Source of the DNA: DAIDJD01 sp035485275
GTDB taxonomy: Bacteria > Oederibacteriota > JAJYGY01 > DAIDJD01
Reading direction: 5' to 3'
Length of the DNA stretch: 64,000 nucleotides
Assembly (NCBI GenBank): GCA_035485275.1
Contig: DATHOE010000047.1
Coordinates: 62,001-126,000, forward strand
A model generated the notes under the pieces. It was not told where the DNA came from and ran no database searches. It was given only the letters and a program-made list of their open reading frames with translations. Position numbers and translations under genes: made by a program. Positions 8,293-17,586 of this stretch are shown here, piece by piece. The stretch's first letter is position 1. Each line of letters begins with the position of its first letter.

Positions 8293-9024
8293 TTAGTGGA
8301 TTTCGGTGTCCCGCGTCAAGCCCCTCGGTCCCAGCCCCCAGCCCAGGGCCAGGACGGAGAGGCTGTAGAGCCCCAGCTCGGCCCAGCCCAGCCCGGAGGC
8401 CAGGCCTCCCCAGGACACCCAGGCGCCCCGCACCTGGCTGCGCAGGGCCAGGGCCAGGGCCATCCAGGCCAGGGCCAGGACGCGCCGCAGGGCCAGCCCC
8501 GGCTTGGGCGCGTAGGCCAGGGCCCACAGGGCCAGGCCCGGCGCGGCCAGACGCAGGATCTGCAGGATTTCGTACACCAGGGCCCGGTCCTCGGGCATGC
8601 CCACCCACTGCCAGATGGCCAGGCTCACGGATCCCATCAGGCCGTGGTAGCTGTACCACGCGTCCAGGGCTTCGGCGATGAGGCCGCCGAAGAGGCCGGC
8701 GCAGATCCAGCGGACCCAGCCCAGGGGCCTTTCCCGCCAGGCCCAGGCCAGGCCCGCGGCCAGGATCAGCCCGTGCAGCTCGTGGAAGAGGGCGAAACGC
8801 CATTCCCGCCTCAGGTCGCCTACGGTCAGGAGGCGGCCGAAAAAGAGGGCGAAGAGGACCACGGGCAGGAGCCCCAAGGCCACCCGTCTCATGGACGGCC
8901 CGTCCCACAGGTCCGCCGCAACGATCCAGGGCCTGGATCGCGGGGGGGCCAAAGCCGTCCCGCAGGCCTGGCAAAAGGCCGCGGAATCCGGATTGGGGGA
9001 CTGGCATTGGGCGCAGCGGCGCAT
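8293..9024 (-). CDS. Zinc-ribbon integral membrane protein, function unknown
   Basis: The product (243 residues from the ATG at 9024, MRRCAQCQSPNPDSAAFC) opens with a double-Cys zinc ribbon (CAQC and CQAC, about residues 4-20), then has about six to seven hydrophobic segments rich in Leu, Ala and Trp. A short His/Glu/Asp-bearing stretch (FALFHELHG) lies between the second and third helix. Zinc-ribbon plus membrane architecture is widespread in uncharacterised bacterial proteins. An upstream GTG start is possible but would run into the terminator of the bS22-like gene. It reads toward infC but is separated from it by about 200 bp. Confidence 0.7.
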   Translation of the reverse strand: MRRCAQCQSPNPDSAAFCQACGTALAPPRSRPWIVAADLWDGPSMRRVALGLLPVVLFALFFGRLLTVGDLRREWRFALFHELHGLILAAGLAWAWRERPLGWVRWICAGLFGGLIAEALDAWYSYHGLMGSVSLAIWQWVGMPEDRALVYEILQILRLAAPGLALWALAYAPKPGLALRRVLALAWMALALALRSQVRGAWVSWGGLASGLGWAELGLYSLSVLALGWGLGPRGLTRDTEIH

Positions 9025-9050
9025 GGGAACCCAAGCATGGAGTAAAATCA

Positions 9051-9080
9051 AAGCCCCCGGACCCAAGGATCCGGGGGCTT
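9051..9080 (-). terminator. Terminator hairpin after the bS22-like gene
   Basis: An 11-bp perfect stem, AAGCCCCCGGA (9051-9061) and TCCGGGGGCTT (9070-9080), with an 8-nt loop, lies 23 bp downstream of the small ribosomal-protein gene. On the minus strand the 3' side continues TTTGATTTTACT, a modest T-rich tail. Confidence 0.8.
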
Positions 9081-9102
9081 CTTGAACCCTGAGACGGGCA
9101 AA

Positions 9103-9204
9103 TTACTTGCCCAGCCTCCGCCGTTCAGCACGCATCTGGCGACGATGCTTCTTGCGCTTGTGCGTCTTGATCTTTTTTTTGTGGCGCTTCTTTCCAGACC
9201 CCAT
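9103..9204 (-). CDS. bS22-like mini ribosomal protein (AURKAIP1/COX24 domain)
   Basis: A 33-residue frame starting ATG at 9204, with an AAGGAG ribosome-binding site 9 nt upstream (9219-9214), encodes a very basic peptide: N-terminus MGSGKKRHKKKIKTHK, C-terminus RAERRRLGK. This matches the length and pattern of the AURKAIP1/COX24-domain small-subunit proteins, whose mycobacterial member bS22 is also 33 residues, starts MGS and ends RRKLGK. Such proteins sit on the 30S subunit near helix 44. A strong terminator directly follows. Genes this short are usually missed by gene callers. Confidence 0.82.
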   Translation of the reverse strand: MGSGKKRHKKKIKTHKRKKHRRQMRAERRRLGK

Positions 9205-9260
9205 AGAACACAGCTCCTTGAATTATTGTAAAAAGGGGCCGGGGGGCCTCCCCCAATCCC

Positions 9261-9707
9261 TCATCCCTGAAAGGGCTGAAACCGTATGGTCATGGCCTTG
9301 GCGCCGGCTTCGGCGTAGAGCGTGCCATCGGTCCCGCGGCATTCCGCGCGCAAACGCCAAAGCCTGCGGCCCCGTTCCACTTCAAAAGCGGTGAAGCGCA
9401 GCTCCACCCCGACCGGCGCGGCCTGCCGGAAGCGCACCGTCAGCTCGGCGGTGGTGACCGGCGCGTCATGCAGCTTCCACGGCAGGTTGATCATCACTTC
9501 GTCGAGAATGGCCGAAATGATACCACCGTGCAGAACGCCTGCATAGCCTTGGAAACGCTTCTCCGAGGTCCAGCGGGTGGACAGGGTCTGGCCATCGGCC
9601 TCAAAAGCCAGGTTCAGCCCCTGGGCGTTCAGGGGGCCGCACAGGAAGCAACGGTGGTCGTCGACCCAAAGCGGGTCCTTTTGCGGCTCCATCGGCTGTC
9701 CTTTCAT
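9261..9707 (-). CDS. PaaI-type hotdog-fold thioesterase
   Basis: A 148-residue single-domain protein with the hotdog-fold signature HGGIISAILDEVM (about residues 60-72) and the following beta-strand pattern (TTAELTVRFRQAAPVG, LRFTAFEVERGRR) of the 4HBT/PaaI family. These enzymes hydrolyse acyl-CoA or acyl-ACP thioesters in the cytoplasm; the substrate cannot be predicted. An N-terminal DDHRCFLCGPLN segment with two Cys is common in one subgroup. Its ATG overlaps the ruvA stop (ATGA at 9707-9704), so it is translationally coupled to ruvA although no functional tie to recombination is known. Confidence 0.87.
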   Translation of the reverse strand: MKGQPMEPQKDPLWVDDHRCFLCGPLNAQGLNLAFEADGQTLSTRWTSEKRFQGYAGVLHGGIISAILDEVMINLPWKLHDAPVTTAELTVRFRQAAPVGVELRFTAFEVERGRRLWRLRAECRGTDGTLYAEAGAKAMTIRFQPFQG

Positions 9708-10300
9708 ACCGCCTTCAGGGCGGCCTTCACGATATCCTCTAGTTTCGCGGGCTGTTTGCCCAGACCGCGGAAGGCCGCATCCACGGCCTGGCGGGCCTGG
9801 CTCTGGGGGTAGCCCAGGGCCAAAAGGGCCGCCACAGCCTGGTCCCAGGGACCCTCGGCCCTGCCTCCCCCGTCCGCCGGGCCCACGGCCAAGTCCAGGC
9901 CAGAGACCTTGTCGGACAGCTCCACCCCGAGGCGTTCAGCCAATTTTTTGCCCACGCCGGGGACCTGGGTCAAAACCGCCAGGTCCCGCTTCAGGAGGGC
10001 CGCGGCCAGGACCGCGCCGCTTAGGCGGGAAAGGATGCCCAGCGCCACCTTGGGCCCCACCCCTTTCACGGTCAAGAGCAGCAGGAAAACCCTCCGGTCC
10101 GCGGGCGTCAAGAACCCGTACAGGACCTGGGCGTCCTCGCGCACATGGAAATGGGTGTACAGGCTCACTTCCTGCCCCGCCTGGGGCAGGGCGGCGAGGG
10201 CCGGGCCCGGCAGGAACACCTCATAGCCCAGGCCCCCGGCCTCGACCACCGCCGATTCGGGGCCCTTCTCAAGCAGGATCCCGCGCACCATCGCGATCAC
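9704..10300 (-). CDS. ruvA: Holliday junction DNA helicase subunit RuvA
   Basis: RuvA is the tetrameric four-way-junction-binding protein that loads RuvB for branch migration. The 198-residue product shows the N-terminal OB fold, then two helix-hairpin-helix motifs (LTVKGVGPKVALGIL and LTQVPGVGKKLAERL), an acidic/glycine linker and the C-terminal three-helix domain that contacts RuvB (QAVAALLALGYPQSQARQAV). Its ATG overlaps the ruvC stop (ATGA), giving a ruvC-ruvA pair. ruvB is not adjacent; the following gene is a thioesterase. Confidence 0.96.
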   Translation of the reverse strand: MIAMVRGILLEKGPESAVVEAGGLGYEVFLPGPALAALPQAGQEVSLYTHFHVREDAQVLYGFLTPADRRVFLLLLTVKGVGPKVALGILSRLSGAVLAAALLKRDLAVLTQVPGVGKKLAERLGVELSDKVSGLDLAVGPADGGGRAEGPWDQAVAALLALGYPQSQARQAVDAAFRGLGKQPAKLEDIVKAALKAV

Positions 10301-10806
10301 GGCTTGGCTCCGCGCGCATCCGCCAGCCCCTGGCTGAACTTGCGCAGGGTCCTGGTCCTCAGGCCCGCCAGCGCGATGGCCGCGGCGTCGGCGGCGTCGT
10401 CGGGCTTCGGCGTTTCGGAGAGCCCCAGCAGGCGCACCACCATGCGGCCCACCTGGGCCTTGGGCGACGAGCCGTGGCCGGTCAGGGCCAGCTTCACGGC
10501 GTTGGGGGCGATCTCATGCACGGGCACGCCGGCTTCCGCGAGCCCCAGGCGCAGGACCCCGCGGGCTTCCGCGACCCGCATGGCCGTCTTCACGTTCTTT
10601 GAGAAATACAGCGTTTCCAGGGAGCACTCCTCCGGCCGCCAGCGCGCGCACAGCTCCGCGACGGAAGCCTTCAAGGCGAGCAGTCTTTGTTCAAAGGGCT
10701 GCGAGGCCGGGGTCTGGGTGCAGCCGACGGCCAGGAGCCGCCATTGCGAGCCGTTCTCCTGGACCACGGCCCAGCCCAGGCGCCCGTATCCGGGGTCGAG
10801 CCCCAT
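10297..10806 (-). CDS. ruvC: Crossover junction endodeoxyribonuclease RuvC
   Basis: RuvC cleaves Holliday junctions symmetrically. The 169-residue product starts at the ATG at 10806 (MGLDPGYGRLGWAVV), placing the first catalytic Asp (D4 of GLDPG) at the usual position; the second acidic site SLETLYFSKN and the C-terminal D-x2-D pair (KPDDAADAAAIAL) are present. Length fits the family (about 170). The frame stays open upstream, but that part crosses the 12-bp hairpin at 10833-10858 and matches no RuvC sequence. The ruvC stop overlaps the ruvA start. Confidence 0.95.
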   Translation of the reverse strand: MGLDPGYGRLGWAVVQENGSQWRLLAVGCTQTPASQPFEQRLLALKASVAELCARWRPEECSLETLYFSKNVKTAMRVAEARGVLRLGLAEAGVPVHEIAPNAVKLALTGHGSSPKAQVGRMVVRLLGLSETPKPDDAADAAAIALAGLRTRTLRKFSQGLADARGAKP

Positions 10807-10832
10807 TTCCCGCCGGCCCTTTGGAACGCTAA

Positions 10833-10858
10833 GGGCGCCGGGAGGGCTCCCGGCGCCC
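10833..10858 (-). terminator. Strong hairpin after the envelope operon
   Basis: GGGCGCCGGGAG (10833-10844) and CTCCCGGCGCCC (10847-10858) make a perfect 12-bp stem with a 2-nt formal loop, 22 bp after the stop of the outer-membrane barrel gene and just upstream of ruvC. No T-tract follows on the minus strand, so its efficiency as an intrinsic terminator is uncertain. Confidence 0.6.
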
Positions 10859-10880
10859 CTGTCCGCTTTGGGAACCATGG

Positions 10881-13310
10881 TCAGAAGGTCAGGTCGTAAC
10901 GCAGGTCGGCGTAAAGCTCGGTAAGGCTGTCGTCCTCGGTCGCGGTCCCTGACACGCCCGACGCCACCTCCGCGTTCACCAAGGAATAGGACAACTGCAG
11001 GGCCAGTTTCTGGACCTGCGAGAGCTTGTAGGTGCCGCCGAGGCTGAAGGTGTCGCGGGTGTTGTCCATGATCTGCGAACCCAGGGTGCCGAGGCTGCTC
11101 GTGGCCCCCGCGTCCGTGTTGGAGTCGGTCTGGACCAGGTCCCAGCCCAGGTAGCTGCTGTAGGGGCTGGCCCACCATTGCTGGTTCCAGCGCAGGCTGG
11201 CGCTGAGGCTGCTGCTGTTGTTCGTCGGGTCCAGCACCGAGTCGACCTCGTCGTAGCCCGCGGGATCGGTGCTGCCGCCCAATCCCAGGGTGCCGCTGAA
11301 ACTGGTGCTGCCGCGGGCGTAGAAGGCGGCCAGCACCGCGTCCCAGGACTCGATGTTCTGCACGCTGCGGATGGGGGCCATATCCGTCAGGTCGGTGCCG
11401 ACATAGCTGAGGTTCAGGCTCCCGGTGCTGAGGCTGTCCAGGGCGCGGGTGTAGCCCACGGCCGCGTTGTACACCGCGGTCAGCTGGTTGGTGTACTGCG
11501 CCAGGGTGTTGCCGTCCGCGTCCACCAGCTCAAGGCTGCCGTTGTTGTAGATGTTGGTCTGGGTGTAGCCCAGGTTGAGGTAGGGCAGGGTGGGCGAGGG
11601 CGCGACCGCGGTCATGGCGCTGAGGTAATTGGTCGTCGTGGTCACCAGCTTGGACGAATCAAGGTTGTCGTGCCAATTGTTCTCGGCCAGGCTGAAGTTG
11701 AACTTGCCGTCGAAAAGCGCCTGGTTGAAGGCGCTTTCAAAGCCGCGGTAGTCGGATTGCAGGCCCGGATTGGCCATGGTGGAGAACTCACCCGGCAGCA
11801 GGCCGAAGCCGCCCCCCAAGTCCATCCAGTCGAAGCTCAGCTTGCTTCCCAGGGGCTTCGCGTCCCACACCGCGGCGGCTTTGTAGGCGCTGCCCAGGGA
11901 GACGCCGAAGAGCGTCTCGTCGGCGGCGAAATAGGAGACTCCGCCTTCCCCGTTCAGGCTGAGCCAGGCGAAGGGCAGTCCGATGCGAACGTCGGAGGTC
12001 AACACCGTGTTGTATTCGGGCTCGACGCCGGCGGTCGAGCTCAGGGACGTGTCGTCGTCGTTGATGGTGACCGAATTCAGCCCCAACTGGAAGTAGGGGT
12101 TGCCGGCCTCCCAACGCGCCCCATAGAGATACTGGGCGTAGGTCGGGAAGCTGATCGAATTGGTAAGGTTCGGCGCACCGGGGTTGACCGCAGTTTGGGT
12201 CTCGCCCCAGACCCCGTCGAAACGGGTGTGTCCGCCGTTCGGATCCCCGGACACAAGGTTGAAGTCCAAGCCCCGCAGTTCATAGAGGTCGTACATCGAC
12301 AGTTCACTGAAGCTGGGGGACACGTCGCCGACGGAGATCTGCCCCTCGCGGTTGCTCCAGGTGCCGGTGTAACGGTCCAGGGGCTGCTGGTCCGAGCGGT
12401 TCTCGTCCGTGTCATACACTTTGAGGCTGAAGGTGTCGTCCGCGCCCCGTGCATTCACGTTGAACCAGCCCTGGTTGGCCCCATAGGGCCTGAAGGGCAG
12501 GCCGGTGGTCTGATACGTCGGCTGCTTCAGCACGTCGCCGTATTGCGTCTCCAAGGCCAGGCTTCCGTCCACCACCCAAGCCTGGTGCGGAGGGCCCATG
12601 TTCTCGCTGGCGCTGGCGCCCACCACGAAGCTCCAGGTCGCCGAGCCCGTGTGCCCCGCCTTGTTGGTCACCAGGATGGTGACCGTGTGGGGCCCGTCCG
12701 AAAGGGCCGCGGGCGGGATGTAGGTGACGATCGTGTCATAGACCTCCAGGCCGTCGGTCCTGGCCTGGCCGTCGAGCTTGACCACCACCGTGGACAGGTC
12801 GATGGAGCCCGCCGGATCATTGAAGGCCGCGGAGACCACGGGAATGGAACTGTCCACCGCCTCGCCGCTGGCCGGGCTCAGGATGGTCACCACGGGCGCG
12901 GAGGTGTCCTTGCGCACCACCACCTCCACCGGATTCAGCTCAGCGTTGCTCACCGGATAGGTGGCCACGACGGTCTTGCTCCCGCCGGAAAAACTGTCGG
13001 CTTCGATGTAGTATTCCACGCCGACCGTGTCCACCTGGGCCGCCGGTATGCTGGCGTCCAGGCCCGAGAAGGCGCCGCCCATGGTCACGGAACGGTAGAT
13101 TTCGACGCCGCGGGGCCTGAAATAGAGGCGCACCTGGACGTTCCCAAGGGTGTCGGCGCCCAAAAGGGCGGCCTGGATGTCGATGTCCTCCCCGGCTGGG
13201 GCCGCCAAAACCGGCGTATGGATGAATTGGGGCGCGGCATGCAGGGTCCCCGTCGCCGCGGACAGCGTCGCGGCAAAGATCAACATACCGGTCAAAATAC
13301 GCATGCTCAT
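10881..13310 (-). CDS. Outer-membrane beta-barrel protein with Ig-like domains
   Basis: An 809-residue exported protein: signal peptide (MSMRILTGMLIFAATLSAATGTLHA), a beta-rich N-terminal part with an Ig/cadherin-like segment (about 125-235, SAPVVTILSPASGEAVDSS), and a long C-terminal part made of alternating aromatic/polar strands ending YADLRYDLTF. A final Phe after alternating hydrophobic residues is the usual C-terminal signal for outer-membrane barrel insertion. It is the last gene of a four-gene minus-strand set with a FecR-domain protein and two polyasparagine proteins. I infer a surface-exposed outer-membrane role; substrate or binding partner is unknown. Confidence 0.8.
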   Translation of the reverse strand: MSMRILTGMLIFAATLSAATGTLHAAPQFIHTPVLAAPAGEDIDIQAALLGADTLGNVQVRLYFRPRGVEIYRSVTMGGAFSGLDASIPAAQVDTVGVEYYIEADSFSGGSKTVVATYPVSNAELNPVEVVVRKDTSAPVVTILSPASGEAVDSSIPVVSAAFNDPAGSIDLSTVVVKLDGQARTDGLEVYDTIVTYIPPAALSDGPHTVTILVTNKAGHTGSATWSFVVGASASENMGPPHQAWVVDGSLALETQYGDVLKQPTYQTTGLPFRPYGANQGWFNVNARGADDTFSLKVYDTDENRSDQQPLDRYTGTWSNREGQISVGDVSPSFSELSMYDLYELRGLDFNLVSGDPNGGHTRFDGVWGETQTAVNPGAPNLTNSISFPTYAQYLYGARWEAGNPYFQLGLNSVTINDDDTSLSSTAGVEPEYNTVLTSDVRIGLPFAWLSLNGEGGVSYFAADETLFGVSLGSAYKAAAVWDAKPLGSKLSFDWMDLGGGFGLLPGEFSTMANPGLQSDYRGFESAFNQALFDGKFNFSLAENNWHDNLDSSKLVTTTTNYLSAMTAVAPSPTLPYLNLGYTQTNIYNNGSLELVDADGNTLAQYTNQLTAVYNAAVGYTRALDSLSTGSLNLSYVGTDLTDMAPIRSVQNIESWDAVLAAFYARGSTSFSGTLGLGGSTDPAGYDEVDSVLDPTNNSSSLSASLRWNQQWWASPYSSYLGWDLVQTDSNTDAGATSSLGTLGSQIMDNTRDTFSLGGTYKLSQVQKLALQLSYSLVNAEVASGVSGTATEDDSLTELYADLRYDLTF

Positions 13311-13368
13311 CCTGTCCTTTAGGCGGGCCGTCCAGAGGTCCGCGGTGCGATCAACTGAAAAATTCCGG

Positions 13369-14160
13369 TTAGTGCGCGGAGCCGGTCAAAGCCTGGGGGG
13401 TGGCGGTCACGCCGGGCCCGGCCGCGTAATTCAGGACCAGGGTCTTGGCCACGCCGCCTTCGTCCACGTAGTTCACGGTGACGGTGGCTTGGCTGGCCTG
13501 GTTGAAGGTCGTTTCAAAGGTCCCGGTCCCGGAGTTCCACGGCTGCACCAGCGAGGCGGTGATCTTCTGGTTGGGCGCCAGGCAGATCTGCTCGTTCGGC
13601 ATCAAGGTGGCCCCGCCCGGAAGCCCGTTGCTCATCCGCACCTTGCCGCTGCGGAGCTCGACGCAGGTGCTGCCGTCCGCGCCGACGATGATGATGGGCT
13701 CCGTGCCCTTGACCGCCGCCACCGCGGCCGGCGTGTCGAACTCAAGGGTGGAATCCTTCTTCGTCACTTTGGCCCACAGCTCGCCGATGAAGATCTTGAT
13801 GGCGGCGATCCCGCGCGAGCTGGAATGGCCCTTGGAATTCCTGTCGCTCAGGGTGATGTCCGTGTCGTAGTTCATCTTGAGCTGGGTCCCGTCGGTCAGG
13901 ACCAGGGCGGCCCGGCCGTTGTCCCCCGTCTTCAGGCGGTCCCCTGCGTAGACGGTCTGGCCCAGGCGCGGGAACTTGGGCTGCGGCTCGCCGGCTTTGG
14001 CGGAGGCCGGCACGGGCGCGGCGGACTGGGAATAGAGGGTGACTTTGCCCGACACCGAAATGACCACGCCCGCCGGCGAATGTTTGATCGCGGCGGCGAG
14101 GCCGGCGCTCAGGGCCAGCGCCAGTGTCGAGGCCAGGACTGCCGTCCAAGGGGTCCGCAT
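13369..14160 (-). CDS. Secreted FecR-domain protein
   Basis: A 263-residue protein with a signal peptide (MRTPWTAVLASTLALALSAGLAAA) and a FecR-type beta domain: GKVTLYSQ, GQTVYAGDRLKTGDNGRAALVLTDGTQLKMN and a later WAKVTKKDSTLEFDTPAAVAAVKGT strand. FecR domains outside iron-citrate regulators are common in secreted proteins where they probably bind ligands or carbohydrate. The ATG at 14160 has a GGAGGA ribosome-binding site 3-4 nt upstream. It lies 11 bp after the polyasparagine gene and 58 bp before the barrel gene. There is no sigma-factor gene nearby, so a FecIR-type regulatory role is not supported. Confidence 0.85.
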   Translation of the reverse strand: MRTPWTAVLASTLALALSAGLAAAIKHSPAGVVISVSGKVTLYSQSAAPVPASAKAGEPQPKFPRLGQTVYAGDRLKTGDNGRAALVLTDGTQLKMNYDTDITLSDRNSKGHSSSRGIAAIKIFIGELWAKVTKKDSTLEFDTPAAVAAVKGTEPIIIVGADGSTCVELRSGKVRMSNGLPGGATLMPNEQICLAPNQKITASLVQPWNSGTGTFETTFNQASQATVTVNYVDEGGVAKTLVLNYAAGPGVTATPQALTGSAH

Positions 14161-14171
14161 ACTTCCTCCGT

Positions 14172-15452
<1,281 letters not shown>

Positions 15453-15461
15453 GGTATCCTC

Positions 15462-16184
15462 CTAGAAATTGCTGCTCAGCGCCAATACCGCCCCGCCGGG
15501 CCGGGGCTCAAGGTGCATGCTGATCGTTTGGGCTTGCTGATCCTGCAGCTGGTTGAATTGATGGGCCGCGATGGATGCGCCGCAGATGTCGTCGACCCAG
15601 GTGAAGATAAAAGCGGGGAGGGCCACCAAGGCAATACCCGCTTGCTGATACGCAAAGCCCAAATTCGAGGGGAGGCTGTTGTTGTTGTTGTTGTTATTGT
15701 TGCTAAAATAAGGTTGGAAGGGGCCGTGGCTCGGCTCCTCATACCAGCGGTAGTCCTCGTACATCAGGTAGACCGAGGCGCCCTCCAGGGCGAAAAGGCC
15801 CAGGCCTTTCATCCAGGAATGGGCGTACATGTGCCCGGAACCGTGGACCACCACCCCCGGGATCCAGGCCAGCAGGGTGGCCACCACCGGCGAACGGTGG
15901 GCGGGCCTGAACGCCGCGCTCAAGGTGTTTCCGGCAGGGCCGGACACCGGCGCGGCTTGCCCGTCCGCGCCGGTCGAGGCGGTCTTGGAAGTGGCCGCCG
16001 CGCTTGAGGAGCCGGCCGGGATCGGCGAGCTCACCGCGGTGGCTGCCGGCGAGGCGACCGCCGTCGGCGCAGAGGTCGGAACCGAGCTGGGGGCGGGGCT
16101 GGGCTTGGCTGCGCCTTGGCCGGCATGGGCCGCTGAGGCCCCCAAACCAAAGAGCACGGCCGCTCCCAAAAGGCACCAACGCAT
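15462..16184 (-). CDS. Membrane-anchored envelope protein with polyasparagine tract
   Basis: A 240-residue protein: signal-like N terminus (MRWCLLGAAVLFGLGASAAHA), an 80-residue Pro/Ser/Ala/Thr-rich low-complexity stretch, then a segment with two probable membrane helices (VVATLLAWIPGVVVHGSGHMY... and KGLGLFALEGASVYLMY) resembling the short hydrophobic 'PG-x-GH-x-Y-x-KG' module of small uncharacterised membrane proteins. Eight consecutive Asn (15678-15701) follow, then a third hydrophobic segment (AGIALVALPAFIFTWV). A GGAGGAA site lies 6 nt before the ATG. It is the first gene of the envelope operon and starts 9 bp before the next gene. Confidence 0.72.
   Translation of the reverse strand: MRWCLLGAAVLFGLGASAAHAGQGAAKPSPAPSSVPTSAPTAVASPAATAVSSPIPAGSSSAAATSKTASTGADGQAAPVSGPAGNTLSAAFRPAHRSPVVATLLAWIPGVVVHGSGHMYAHSWMKGLGLFALEGASVYLMYEDYRWYEEPSHGPFQPYFSNNNNNNNNSLPSNLGFAYQQAGIALVALPAFIFTWVDDICGASIAAHQFNQLQDQQAQTISMHLEPRPGGAVLALSSNF
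15678..15701. repeat. Trinucleotide microsatellite, 8 Asn codons
   Basis: Eight consecutive Asn codons, (AAC)1(AAT)1(AAC)6 in coding order, in the gene immediately upstream of the one carrying the 17-codon tract. Confidence 0.95.
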
Positions 16185-16386
16185 AGGTCTTCCTCCAAAT
16201 TTATATTTAGGAGGTCACTGTAATGGATTTGCCAAAAATATTAAAGCGTCAAACAGTGGAATAAGCTCAAATTTCAAAAAGGTCACATAAAATGGGGCTG
16301 GCCGTATTAATAGTGGCGATTTTGCCGGACATGCCTTAAGATCGAAAAATAGACAATCCACAGTTTATCAACAGCTTATCAGAGTT

Positions 16387-17568
16387 ATGGACACCAAACA
16401 GCTTCCCCATCTTCTGAGCCTCCTGGACGACGATTCGCCCTCGGTGCAGGCGGAACTGCGCCTCCAGCTCGGGGCCATGGGTGACACGCTGAAGATAGAG
16501 CTCGCGCGCATGGCCACGCCGCCCAGCGACGCCCAGAGGCGCCTGCTGCAGTCCATACTCCAGCCCCAAAACCGGGCCTGGCTGCGGCGGGTCTGGGCCG
16601 TGTGGCTGCGCATGCCCGACAGCCTGGAAGCCCTGGAAAAAGCCTGCGCCCTGATCAGCGAGTTCCACAGCGGTTACATCTATCCCACCGACCTCAGCAT
16701 CGTGCTGGACCAGTTGGCCGAGGACTACAGCCGCGACCACGGGCGGCCCGACGCACTGAGCCTGGCCGCTTTCCTGTTCAAGGAACGCGACCTCAAGGGC
16801 AACCAGGCCGACTACTTCAATCCGCTCAACAGCGACCTGGTCGCGGTCATCAAGGAAAAGCGCGGCATCCCCCTGAGCCTGAGCGCGATCTACATGCTGG
16901 TCGGACGGCGCCTGGGCCTCGACATAGGCGGCTGCCATTTCCCCGGCCATTTCCTCGCCCGGGTGCGCGAAGGCGGCCGCGAATTCCTGGTGGACTGCTT
17001 CAACGGCGGCGTGGAGGTCGACCACAAGGTGGTGGCCACCATGGGCGAATCCACCCCCTGGAGCCTGCAGACCATCCTCAACAGCGAGGCCGGCCCCCGC
17101 AGCATCGTGGCGCGCATGCTGCGCAACCTCGCCAAAGCCTATGAGGAAGGGCTCCGCCCCGAGGACCTGGCCCTGGTGGCCGAGCTGTCGGTGCGCATGG
17201 AGCAGGACGATTTGACGCGCGACGGTTCGCTCACGGACGCCTCCGCCCTGGAGGGCCAGCCGCGCTTCCCCACCGGCACCGTGGTCCGCAGCCGGCTCCT
17301 GGGCTTCCGGGCCGTGGTGGTGGATTTCGACCTGAGCTGCAAGGCGCCGGAGACCTGGCGCAGGAAAAGGGGCGGCGGCGCGCGGCTCGACCAGCCCTGG
17401 TACCACCTCTTCGTGGACAAAAGCGAGCAGGTGGCCTACGCGCCCGAGGAAAACCTGGAGATCGAAAGCCCGGCGGGCGCGGTGGAACACCCCTTATTGG
17501 CGCATTTTTTTGACCGCTATGAGAACGGCAAGTATTGGCGGAATTTCAAACATTGGCCCGGGGCCTAG
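16387..17568 (+). CDS. SirB1-like transglutaminase-fold protein fused to an HspQ/YccV domain
   Basis: A 393-residue cytoplasmic protein. Residues about 1-265 are a SirB1 N-terminal (transglutaminase-like) domain: FNPLNSDLVAVIKEKRGIPLSLSAIYMLVGRRLGLDIGGCHFPGHFLAR with FLVDCFNGG is the family hallmark. The last 100 residues match the HspQ/YccV hemimethylated-DNA-binding fold: FPTGTVVRSRLLGFRAVVVDFD, then LDQPWYHLFVDKSEQVAYAPEENLE. The same two-domain order occurs in the animal ubiquitin-ligase subunit FBXO21. HspQ in enterics modulates Lon proteolysis, so a protein-turnover role is possible but unproven. The gene is monocistronic, convergent with the FIST gene, with an A+T-rich 200-bp upstream region. 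Confidence 0.85.
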   Translation: MDTKQLPHLLSLLDDDSPSVQAELRLQLGAMGDTLKIELARMATPPSDAQRRLLQSILQPQNRAWLRRVWAVWLRMPDSLEALEKACALISEFHSGYIYPTDLSIVLDQLAEDYSRDHGRPDALSLAAFLFKERDLKGNQADYFNPLNSDLVAVIKEKRGIPLSLSAIYMLVGRRLGLDIGGCHFPGHFLARVREGGREFLVDCFNGGVEVDHKVVATMGESTPWSLQTILNSEAGPRSIVARMLRNLAKAYEEGLRPEDLALVAELSVRMEQDDLTRDGSLTDASALEGQPRFPTGTVVRSRLLGFRAVVVDFDLSCKAPETWRRKRGGGARLDQPWYHLFVDKSEQVAYAPEENLEIESPAGAVEHPLLAHFFDRYENGKYWRNFKHWPGA

Positions 17569-17586
17569 GGGAAAATTGGACTCCAA

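Noticed and set aside
11178..13322. 714-codon plus-strand frame opposite the barrel gene
   Set aside because: The minus-strand product has a signal peptide and a C-terminal Phe barrel signature; the plus frame has neither and is Val/Gly/His-rich.
13369..14160. FecR protein as part of a FecI/FecR iron-citrate regulatory system
   Set aside because: It is exported, has no membrane-spanning anti-sigma arrangement, and no sigma-factor or receptor gene lies next to it.
16365..16373. DnaA-box-like TTATCAACA in an A+T-rich gap, with a nearby TCCACA
   Set aside because: Only one near-match and no dnaA, gidA or other origin genes nearby; the A+T-rich stretch is more simply the promoter region of the divergent genes.
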